A stretch of 64,000 bases of DNA from Photobacterium angustum (GTDB lineage Bacteria > Pseudomonadota > Gammaproteobacteria > Enterobacterales > Vibrionaceae). The number at the start of each line of letters is the position of its first letter. The stretch's first letter is position 1. The position numbers were made by a program, and so were the translations under genes. The notes under the pieces are model-generated. The model worked only from the letters and a program-made list of their open reading frames with translations, made no database searches and was not told the DNA's origin. Positions 1 to 6,708 of the stretch are shown in pieces. The DNA is taken from contig NZ_PYOM01000023.1 in the NCBI RefSeq assembly GCF_003026365.1, positions 16,640-80,639 on the forward strand, read 5' to 3'.

Positions 1-633
1 ATCCGCACGCCCTTTCACCAGCACAGGAGAAAAACCACAAAATTCAAGCGCAGACGCTTCATCAGTGATCACCGCTTCTTTTGCTAAAGCGATCGTTAAC
101 GCATCACGTAGTTGACCGGCACGAAACATTTGAGGTGTTAATGCATGCCATAGTTGCTCACGGTCAACTGTATGATCAATCACTGCGAGTGAATTTGAAT
201 TAACAGTGCTACGTTTCATGGTATCGCGTACCGGCGTGGCAAGGATTGCACCATATTCAGACGTTTCTGCCGCAGCCATTAATTGACGAAGATCTTCGAT
301 ACGTACACAAGGGCGAGCTGCATCATGTACCATTACCCAAGCGTTATCATCATTGATTGCACCTAAGCCTGAAAATACCGAATCCACACGCTCATTACCG
401 CCATCAACCACAGTGATGTGAGGATCGCTAGCTAATGGTAACGTTGGAAAGTAAGGATCATTCTTACTTACCGCAATCACAACATGTTGGACTTCAGGCA
501 AGCTTAATAACCGCTCTACCGAATGTTCTAAAATAGTTTTACCAGCAATCGTTAAATATTGCTTAGGGCGATCAGCGGCCATTCGACTACCAATCCCAGC
601 TGCAGGTACAATAGCAATGCATTTATCGATCAT
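1..633 (-). CDS. ispD: 2-C-methyl-D-erythritol 4-phosphate cytidylyltransferase, 3' end cut by window edge
   Basis: IspD couples CTP to MEP, the third step of the non-mevalonate isoprenoid pathway in the cytoplasm. Read on the minus strand from the ATG at 633, the protein begins MIDKCIAIVPAAGIGSRM and continues to DRPKQYL, the nucleotidyltransferase signature that binds CTP (residues about 7-27). The frame stays open to base 1, giving 211 codons; the family is about 230-236 residues, so roughly 20 C-terminal residues lie outside the window. It follows ftsB by 35 bp, the usual ftsB-ispD-ispF order, so it is probably cotranscribed with ftsB. Confidence 0.95.
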   Translation of the reverse strand, partial: MIDKCIAIVPAAGIGSRMAADRPKQYLTIAGKTILEHSVERLLSLPEVQHVVIAVSKNDPYFPTLPLASDPHITVVDGGNERVDSVFSGLGAINDDNAWVMVHDAARPCVRIEDLRQLMAAAETSEYGAILATPVRDTMKRSTVNSNSLAVIDHTVDREQLWHALTPQMFRAGQLRDALTIALAKEAVITDEASALEFCGFSPVLVKGRAD

Positions 634-668
634 GAAAGGTTATCTCATCACTTAACTAAAATATGTAA

Positions 669-947
669 TTAGTTACTATCACTAACAACACGAATAAATG
701 TTTCCCCTGGTTTCACTAAACCAAGATCGGTACGTGCACGCTCTTCCACAGCTTCTTTGCCGCCATGAAGATCTTTGATCTCCGCATACATTTGCTGATT
801 ACGCTGATGTAATTCGGCATTAGCAGCTTGTTGTAAGCTTACGCTCTCTGTGACAGCGGTAAATTCTTTCATACCGTTTTTGCCATACCAGAAATCATAT
901 TGTAGCCAAGCGATAAGAACCAATAATACAATAATAAACAGGCGCAT
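669..947 (-). CDS. ftsB: cell division protein FtsB
   Basis: A 92-residue bitopic inner-membrane protein of the divisome; FtsB forms the FtsQ-FtsB-FtsL complex that activates septal peptidoglycan synthesis. An N-terminal membrane helix (about residues 3-20, ending near LQYDFW) is followed by a polar region predicted to form a coiled coil (about 28-70, with NQQMYAEIKDL) and the conserved segment around EERARTDLGLVKPGETF. A purine-rich ribosome site (GGGAGAAGT) sits directly before the ATG at 947. It lies between eno and ispD, as in other gammaproteobacteria. Confidence 0.95.
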   Translation of the reverse strand: MRLFIIVLLVLIAWLQYDFWYGKNGMKEFTAVTESVSLQQAANAELHQRNQQMYAEIKDLHGGKEAVEERARTDLGLVKPGETFIRVVSDSN

Positions 948-984
948 ACTTCTCCCTGCGACAGAATTTTAAACAGCAAGCTGC

Positions 985-1019
985 ATTCCGATTATTGAAT
1001 AAACCTAAATAATTGGAAT
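985..1019. repeat. inverted repeat in the ftsB leader region
   Basis: The arms ATTCCGATTATT (985-996) and AATAATTGGAAT (1008-1019) are complementary with one G:T-type mismatch around an 11-nt loop. The repeat sits 38 bp upstream of the ftsB start. There is no T run on either side, so it is not a standard terminator; it could be an operator or a leader hairpin. Confidence 0.45.
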
Positions 1020-1216
1020 ACATTTTGCGAGTCAACAATAATCCCATAATCAGTCAATGGTGACTACTATTATGCCATGAGACTTTACATCTCCCTTACT
1101 TAGTCCTTCTTTTTGTTGAAAATAAAAACAGCGTTCATGACTACAATACAAATTAAGCATTTATTGCCGCACAAATATTGATGCCGCTTAGTGATACGTT
1201 TTTTTATTTTAGAGAT

Positions 1217-1245
1217 AAAAAAACCGCCTCTTGCAAGGCGGTTTT
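1217..1245 (-). terminator. rho-independent terminator of eno
   Basis: On the minus strand AACCGCC and GGCGGTT (1237-1243 and 1222-1228) form a 7-bp GC-rich stem around an 8-nt loop, followed by a run of T. It lies 43 bp after the eno stop. Confidence 0.88.
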
Positions 1246-1288
1246 ATTTAACCAAATTGAGTAATCTCAATCATCGCTTAATAAAAAA

Positions 1289-2590
1289 TTAAGCTTGGCC
1301 TTTAACTTCTTTAAGACCGTTGAAAGGAGCACGCTCACCTAGTGCTTCTTCGATACGGATAAGTTGGTTGTACTTAGCAACACGGTCAGAACGGCTCATA
1401 GAACCAGTTTTGATTTGACCTGCAGCAGTACCAACAGCTAGATCTGCAATAGTTGCATCTTCAGTTTCACCTGAACGGTGAGAGATAACAGCAGTGTAAC
1501 CAGCATCTTTAGCCATCTTAATAGCAGCTAGAGTTTCAGTTAGAGAACCGATTTGGTTGAACTTGATTAGGATTGAGTTAGTGATACCTTTCTCAATACC
1601 TTCAGCTAGGATCTTAGTGTTAGTAACGAATAGATCGTCACCTACTAGCTGGATCTTGTTACCTAGTAGTTCAGTTTGGTGCTTGAAGCCATCCCAATCT
1701 GACTCGTCTAGACCGTCTTCGATAGAAACGATTGGGTATTGGTCAACTAGCTCAGCTAGGAAGTGGTTGAACTCTTCAGAAGTGAAGATACGACCTTCGC
1801 CTTTTAGGTTGTACTCTTTCTTCTCTGCGTCGTAGAACTCAGATGCAGCACAGTCCATAGCTAGTGTTACGTCTTTACCTAGCTCGTAACCAGCAGCGGC
1901 AACAGCTTCTGCGATTACTTCTAGTGCTTCAGCGTTAGACTTAAGGTTTGGAGCGAAACCACCTTCGTCACCAACAGCTGTGTTGTAGCCTTTAGACTTA
2001 AGAACTTTAGCTAGGTTGTGGAATACTTCAGCACCGATACGTACTGCTTCTTTAAGAGTCTTAGCACCAACAGGTTGAATCATGAATTCTTGAATATCAA
2101 CGTTGTTGTCTGCGTGCTCACCACCGTTGATGATGTTCATCATAGGTAGAGGCATAGAGAACTGACCAGCAGTGCCGTTTAGCTCAGCGATGTGCTCGAA
2201 TAAAGGCATGCCTTTCGCAGCAGCTGCTGCTTTTGCGTTTGCTAGAGATACAGCTAGGATTGCGTTAGCACCGAAGTTTGATTTGTTTTCAGTACCGTCT
2301 AGGTCGATCATGATTTGATCGATTTCAGCTTGGTCTTTTGCATCTTTGCCGATTAGCGCTTCAGCGATTGGACCATTTGCTGCAGCAACAGCTTTAAGAA
2401 CGCCTTTACCTAGGAAACGTGACTTGTCACCATCACGAAGCTCAAGAGCTTCACGAGAACCAGTTGAAGCACCAGATGGCGCAGCAGCCATACCTACGAA
2501 ACCACCTTCAAGGTGAACTTCAGCTTCAATTGTTGGGTTACCACGTGAGTCAATGATTTCACGAGCTAGAACTTTAACGATCTTAGACAT
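1289..2590 (-). CDS. eno: enolase
   Basis: Enolase interconverts 2-phosphoglycerate and phosphoenolpyruvate in glycolysis and, in many gammaproteobacteria, is also a component of the RNA degradosome. At 433 residues it is full length (E. coli 432). Visible landmarks are the N-terminal AREIIDSRGNPTIE, the metal and substrate segment VGDEGGFAPNL, LIKFNQIGSLTET with the catalytic lysine, and SHRSGETEDATIADLAV. It starts at the ATG at 2590, 80 bp after pyrG, and has its own strong terminator. A hairpin between pyrG and eno suggests partial separation of the two transcription units. Confidence 0.99.
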   Translation of the reverse strand: MSKIVKVLAREIIDSRGNPTIEAEVHLEGGFVGMAAAPSGASTGSREALELRDGDKSRFLGKGVLKAVAAANGPIAEALIGKDAKDQAEIDQIMIDLDGTENKSNFGANAILAVSLANAKAAAAAKGMPLFEHIAELNGTAGQFSMPLPMMNIINGGEHADNNVDIQEFMIQPVGAKTLKEAVRIGAEVFHNLAKVLKSKGYNTAVGDEGGFAPNLKSNAEALEVIAEAVAAAGYELGKDVTLAMDCAASEFYDAEKKEYNLKGEGRIFTSEEFNHFLAELVDQYPIVSIEDGLDESDWDGFKHQTELLGNKIQLVGDDLFVTNTKILAEGIEKGITNSILIKFNQIGSLTETLAAIKMAKDAGYTAVISHRSGETEDATIADLAVGTAAGQIKTGSMSRSDRVAKYNQLIRIEEALGERAPFNGLKEVKGQA

Positions 2591-2624
2591 TGTGTTTCCT
2601 CTTGCTTTATCTTCAAATTAAAAG

Positions 2625-2662
2625 CTAAAAAAATAGCTGTAGCCATAACAACTACAGCTATC
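2625..2662 (-). terminator. terminator-like hairpin between pyrG and eno
   Basis: On the minus strand ATAGCTGTAG pairs with CTACAGCTAT, followed by a run of seven T. It lies directly after the pyrG stop and 35 bp before the eno start, so it should end or attenuate pyrG transcription before eno. Confidence 0.75.
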
Positions 2663-2670
2663 AGTAATCC

Positions 2671-4311
2671 TTACTGGTTAAGCTCACCGCGGTGGAAATC
2701 GCCCGCCGCTTTTACAAAACCTTCAAACAATGGGTGACCATCTCGAGGTGTCGATGTGAACTCAGGGTGGAACTGTGCAGCTACGAACCAAGGATGATTC
2801 GGAACTTCAATAATTTCAACAAGTTTCTTGTCAGCAGACAAACCAGAAACCTTTAGACCCGCTTTTTCAAGCTTAGGTAGTAAAGTATTGTTTACTTCAT
2901 AACGGTGACGGTGACGCTCATGGATCGTTGGCTGACCGTATAACGTACGCGCCTTAGAACCATCTTGTAGATGACATAACTGAGAGCCAAGACGCATTGT
3001 ACCGCCTAGATCTGATTTCTCTGTACGCTCTTCAACGTTACCTTCACTATCAATCCACTCAGTAATAAGACCAACAACTGGGTGTTTTGTTTCAGCATTA
3101 AATTCAGTTGAGTGCGCATCAGCCATTTTGGCTACATTTCGAGCAAATTCGATTAGTGCTACCTGCATACCTAAACAAATACCTAGGTATGGAATATTAT
3201 TTTCACGTGCATATTGAGCTGCACGGATCTTACCTTCAACACCGCGGTCACCAAAACCACCTGGAACCAAGATTGCGTCAAGGTCAGCCAGTACTTCTGT
3301 ACCTTTTGACTCAACATCTTGAGAATCGATGTATTTGATTTTTACAGATAGACGATTTTTCAGACCTGCGTGTTTAAGTGCTTCGTTAACTGATTTATAT
3401 GCGTCTGGCAGTTCAATGTACTTACCAACCATTCCAATTACGACTTCAGAGGTAGGATTCGCTTCTTCATAAATAACTTGTTCCCACTCAGAAAGATCAG
3501 CTTCTGGTGCTGTAATGCCAAAACGCTTACACACTAAATCATCAAGACCTTGAGACTTAATTAATTGTGGGATTTTGTAGATTGAATCTACATCTTTCAT
3601 TGAGATAACAGCTTTTTCCTGCACGTTACAGAACAGGGCAATTTTTGCACGCTCATTTGCAGGGATCATACGATCAGAACGACACACTAAGATGTCTGGC
3701 TGAATACCAATAGAAAGAAGCTCTTTTACTGAGTGCTGAGTTGGCTTAGTTTTCACTTCGCCAGCCGCGGCTAGGTAAGGAACAAGTGTCAAGTGCATGA
3801 ACATGGTGTTCTCACGACCTTGCTCTACTGCTAATTGACGAATAGCTTCCATAAATGGGAGTGATTCAATATCACCTACAGTACCGCCTACTTCAACGAT
3901 TGCAACATCATGACCTTCAGCACCCGCTAATACGCGAGATTTGATTTCATTCGTGATATGAGGAATTACCTGAATCGTTGCACCTAAGTAATCACCACGA
4001 CGCTCTTTGCGTAATACGTCTGCGTACACACGACCAGCTGTAAAGTTATTACGCTTAGTCATCTTGGTACGAATAAAACGCTCGTAGTGACCTAAGTCTA
4101 GGTCAGTCTCTGCACCGTCTTCCGTAACGAATACTTCGCCGTGTTGAGTTGGGCTCATTGTGCCTGGATCAACGTTAATGTAAGGGTCAAGCTTCATCAT
4201 AGTCACGTTAAGACCACGCGCTTCTAAAATCGCTGCAAGTGATGCAGCAGCAATGCCTTTACCTAGAGAGGAAACTACTCCGCCCGTAACAAAAATGTAA
4301 TTCGTAGTCAT
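2671..4311 (-). CDS. pyrG: CTP synthase
   Basis: PyrG aminates UTP to CTP using ATP and glutamine. The start is placed at the ATG at 4311 (protein MTTNYIFVTGG), giving 546 residues, close to E. coli (545); the frame runs open another 26 codons upstream but that part has no family counterpart. The N-terminal synthase domain carries the P-loop-like GGVVSSLGKGIAAASLA (about 9-25). The C-terminal class I glutamine amidotransferase domain has GICLGMQ with nucleophile Cys379, and FHPEF near the end supplies the His-Glu pair. It lies upstream of eno, as is usual. Confidence 0.98.
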   Translation of the reverse strand: MTTNYIFVTGGVVSSLGKGIAAASLAAILEARGLNVTMMKLDPYINVDPGTMSPTQHGEVFVTEDGAETDLDLGHYERFIRTKMTKRNNFTAGRVYADVLRKERRGDYLGATIQVIPHITNEIKSRVLAGAEGHDVAIVEVGGTVGDIESLPFMEAIRQLAVEQGRENTMFMHLTLVPYLAAAGEVKTKPTQHSVKELLSIGIQPDILVCRSDRMIPANERAKIALFCNVQEKAVISMKDVDSIYKIPQLIKSQGLDDLVCKRFGITAPEADLSEWEQVIYEEANPTSEVVIGMVGKYIELPDAYKSVNEALKHAGLKNRLSVKIKYIDSQDVESKGTEVLADLDAILVPGGFGDRGVEGKIRAAQYARENNIPYLGICLGMQVALIEFARNVAKMADAHSTEFNAETKHPVVGLITEWIDSEGNVEERTEKSDLGGTMRLGSQLCHLQDGSKARTLYGQPTIHERHRHRYEVNNTLLPKLEKAGLKVSGLSADKKLVEIIEVPNHPWFVAAQFHPEFTSTPRDGHPLFEGFVKAAGDFHRGELNQ

Positions 4312-4529
4312 GTTTAACCTGGAAGATTGGTGTAGAGGATAAATGTATCTGGACGGGAAATTAGTATACCAGACACCATTTATCGCCACAACGTGAAAAC
4401 TATCACACCGCCATTTGATTTTTTTTGCTTCAAATCAAGTAAGCGTTATGCCACTGAAATATCAAGCTTTAACAACCAAAAAGATACCAAAAAGGTATAA
4501 TACATTTAAAAATCATGCCTGAATTTTAA

Positions 4530-5342
4530 TTACTGGTTTTTACTTTCTTTCTCTTTAACGCTATTCCATGCTTCATCTAGCTCAGTTAATGAACACTGAC
4601 TAATGATCTTCCCTTGTTCTAGCACATTTTCTTCCACTTGGCGAAAACGCTTTTCAAATTTTTTATTGGCTTTTTGTAATGCCAATTCTGGTTTTACTTT
4701 TAAATGACGACTCAAATTCACCACAGAAAATAGTAAATCACCAAGCTCTTCTTCTATTCGTTGTTGTTCTGGCACCACTTGAATCACTTCGTCCATCACT
4801 TCATCAAGCTCTTCTTTTACCTTATCAACCACTGGTGCTAATTCATCCCAATCAAAACCAACATTCGCGCAGCGTTTTTGAATTTTATCAGCACGCATTA
4901 ATGCCGGTAGTGCGTTTGGAATATTGGCAAGCAAGCTCACATCTTGCTCTTTGGCTGCGCGCTCTTTGGCTTTTTCTGCTTCCCAGTTTTGTTGAACAGC
5001 TGCTTCATCATCAAAATCAGCATCACTAAAAACATGGGGATGGCGACGAACCAGCTTTTCACTTATGCCAGCCACTACATCATCAAATTCAAACAACCCT
5101 TGCTCTTTTGCCATCTGACTATAAAAAACAACTTGGAACAGTAAATCACCTAATTCTTCTTTTACATCATTCCAGTTTTTCTGCTCGATGGCATCGGCCA
5201 CTTCATAGGCTTCTTCAAGGGTATAGGGAACGATTGAATCAAAGGTTTGTTTCAAATCCCACGGACAACCACGTTGTGGGTCTCGCAACTGAGACATAAT
5301 TGCTAATAATTGTTCCATCTGAGATGCTTTTTTATTATCCAT
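4530..5342 (-). CDS. mazG: nucleoside triphosphate pyrophosphohydrolase MazG
   Basis: MazG hydrolyses canonical and damaged NTPs to NMP and pyrophosphate, and in E. coli is linked to ppGpp and starvation survival. The 270-residue protein has two MazG repeats: an N-terminal one with GCPWDLKQTFDS, EEAYEVADAI and KEELGDLLFQVVFYSQ (about 25-80), and a C-terminal one with KVKEELDEV and EEELGDLLFSVVNLSRH (about 170-215) that carries the active metal-binding glutamates in the E. coli enzyme. The gene usually sits immediately downstream of relA; here three small genes lie between them. Confidence 0.96.
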   Translation of the reverse strand: MDNKKASQMEQLLAIMSQLRDPQRGCPWDLKQTFDSIVPYTLEEAYEVADAIEQKNWNDVKEELGDLLFQVVFYSQMAKEQGLFEFDDVVAGISEKLVRRHPHVFSDADFDDEAAVQQNWEAEKAKERAAKEQDVSLLANIPNALPALMRADKIQKRCANVGFDWDELAPVVDKVKEELDEVMDEVIQVVPEQQRIEEELGDLLFSVVNLSRHLKVKPELALQKANKKFEKRFRQVEENVLEQGKIISQCSLTELDEAWNSVKEKESKNQ

Positions 5343-5362
5343 ACCACTAACCCTTTAAAAAT

Positions 5363-5397
5363 GGCGCTTTAAAGATCTAACTTTAAAGCGCCAAAAC
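5363..5397 (-). terminator. terminator after the His-rich gene
   Basis: The perfect 12-bp arms GGCGCTTTAAAG (5363-5374) and CTTTAAAGCGCC (5381-5392) surround a 6-nt loop. Read on the minus strand the hairpin is followed by ATTTTTAAA. It separates the small-gene cassette from mazG and implies that mazG has its own promoter. Confidence 0.7.
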
Positions 5398-5444
5398 TTC
5401 GATAGTTAATACTAGAAAACTAATTTAGAAATTCATAGCAACGA

Positions 5445-5759
5445 TCAATCGTCATGTTGGCAATACTCATGTTGCTTATGATGATGAGCTTTAGCGTGAT
5501 CACAATTTTCATGTTGATTATCGCCATCATAATAGTGATTCTCACATCGATGTTGATGTGACTCATGGCGATGGTGTCTGCACCCTTGATGATGTGATTC
5601 ATGATGTTGGCAATCAGAGTGATGAGAGCTTGTATGATTAAAAGAATCTACGTTAGAAGACTCTGCTAACGCATAGTGTGGCAACAGACATGACATTAAC
5701 AATAGCAATCCTGTTGTAAGACCTTTACCTGTGATCAGGTTTAATACATTCGATTTCAT
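5445..5759 (-). CDS. secreted His/Cys-rich protein, probable metal binder
   Basis: Unrecognised 104-residue protein. Residues 1-32 look like a signal peptide: a basic start, the hydrophobic stretch GLLLLMSCLLPHY, then an ALA cleavage site. The mature part is extraordinary: about 20 histidines in 71 residues, mostly as HH pairs, with five cysteines at positions 50, 60, 72, 86 and 100 spaced 10-14 apart and no other hydrophobic core. Such composition suits binding of Zn, Ni, Cu or Co in the periplasm or outside the cell, but the metal and role are inference. A strong ribosome site (AAAGGGGG) precedes the ATG, and the upstream gene ends 14 bp earlier, so the two form an operon. Confidence 0.7.
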   Translation of the reverse strand: MKSNVLNLITGKGLTTGLLLLMSCLLPHYALAESSNVDSFNHTSSHHSDCQHHESHHQGCRHHRHESHQHRCENHYYDGDNQHENCDHAKAHHHKQHEYCQHDD

Positions 5760-5773
5760 AATACCCCCTTTAA

Positions 5774-5962
5774 TTATTTAAACGTTACTTTATCTGCACC
5801 CACTTTCATTCCCTGCAGACAAAGAATAAAAAACAGCAATTGTTTGATTTCATCACTAGGTACATTGACAAAATTATTATCAGGAATAAGAAACATTGAA
5901 ATAAGTAATAAAACACTCGCAACACTATTTTTAGTTAATAGTTTTAATAGTAAATTTTTCAT
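5774..5962 (-). CDS. small hydrophobic protein, unknown function
   Basis: Unrecognised 62-residue protein with an N-terminal hydrophobic segment (about 14-28, SVASVLLLISMFLIP) and a second hydrophobic stretch near KQLLFFILCLQG (about 40-52). Its first 27 residues resemble the leader of the His-rich protein downstream (MK..LL.L.T, then LLL.S..L.P), which may mean a shared origin. It has a fair ribosome site (AAGAGAACT) and is followed after 14 bp by the His-rich gene. It has no histidine or metal motif. It could be a small membrane partner, or a decayed paralogue whose tail was lost; it may also not be translated. Confidence 0.45.
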   Translation of the reverse strand: MKNLLLKLLTKNSVASVLLLISMFLIPDNNFVNVPSDEIKQLLFFILCLQGMKVGADKVTFK

Positions 5963-6107
5963 AATAGTTCTCTTGCCGCTTTATTAATAAAGCAACATCA
6001 TTAATTAATAACAACTATCACTCATCCATATAATTTAGATGGGATAATTACTTTGTTAAATTAACACTTATTTTGAATCCAACTCAGATCCAGAAATAAG
6101 TAAACTA

Positions 6108-6500
6108 TTAAGCAATAGGAGGGCGATAAATTGATTTTATAACGGCAAGAACAAGCGACTCTTGAAGGTATTCAATCGGTAACAGCTTACTAACGCGAGC
6201 TATAATGAGTGGAGGAAAAGAGAGTAGATGAAATGGATTACTACCAGTACGAGGCAATACTCGACAACATGAACATTGTGAACAGTCACTACAACCGTTA
6301 TCACATTGTAAACTGCAGTGATGAGATTGTTGAGTAGCTGTCTGCTGGTTTTGCAGTTCGTTCTTGATATCAATATCTAAATTAACTGCATTAGATACTT
6401 GAACATTTTGACTCATATACGCAGCATTTACACTACTACCTAACAGTAATATTGCTATAAATAATGCATATAATATTTTATGTAATTGAGATAAATACAT
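6108..6500 (-). CDS. CopL/DUF2946-like metal-binding protein
   Basis: A 130-residue protein with an N-terminal hydrophobic signal or anchor (about 8-26, ending SSVNA), a Cys/His cluster at 60-79 (HHCSLQCDNGCSDCSQCSCC; seven Cys and two His in 20 residues), and a C-terminal tail ending IYRPPIA. The order of signal peptide, HC..C cluster and terminal RPP tail is typical of CopL and DUF2946-type proteins found near copper or other heavy-metal resistance genes; the assignment rests on this layout, not on close similarity. It lies 145 bp upstream of the two small secreted-protein genes on the same strand and could share a transcript with them. No metal transporter is adjacent. Confidence 0.55.
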   Translation of the reverse strand: MYLSQLHKILYALFIAILLLGSSVNAAYMSQNVQVSNAVNLDIDIKNELQNQQTATQQSHHCSLQCDNGCSDCSQCSCCRVLPRTGSNPFHLLSFPPLIIARVSKLLPIEYLQESLVLAVIKSIYRPPIA

Positions 6501-6659
6501 ACTGAGTCTTTATTTTTAAGTTAATAGAATACTATCGGTCTATTATATATGAGTCAACATTAAGTCTTGTTTTAGATCATTAAATAAATAAAGAAATGAA
6601 TTATTTTATATAATATATTAGTGTTAAATAACTGCTACCACTCATTATATTGTATAAAT

Positions 6660-6690
6660 AAAAAGGGAAGCATAATGCTCCCCTTAATTT
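6660..6690 (-). terminator. terminator of relA
   Basis: On the minus strand AAGGGGAGCA pairs with TGCTTCCCTT (one G:T pair) around a 3-nt loop and is followed by TTTATTT. It lies directly after the relA stop at 6709. Confidence 0.8.
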
Positions 6691-6708
6691 TTATCTTTAA
6701 TCAGTTAA

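Larger units (their letters stand above)
948..1288. other. intergenic region between eno and ftsB
   Basis: 341 bp without a gene. It holds the eno terminator (about 1217-1245), presumably the ftsB promoter, and a near-perfect 12-bp inverted repeat (985-996 against 1008-1019) just upstream of ftsB. No open frame worth calling was seen. Confidence 0.6.

Noticed and set aside
2629..2662. pyrG-eno hairpin as a pyrimidine attenuator like that of Gram-positive pyrG
   Set aside because: The hairpin lies after pyrG, not before it, and there is no initially transcribed G run; it reads as an ordinary terminator.
5420..5602. 60-codon frame on the minus strand inside the His-rich gene
   Set aside because: It overlaps the His-rich gene in another frame; its Ile/Met-rich sequence is the shifted reading of CAT/CAC-rich codons, and that gene has a better ribosome site and signal peptide.
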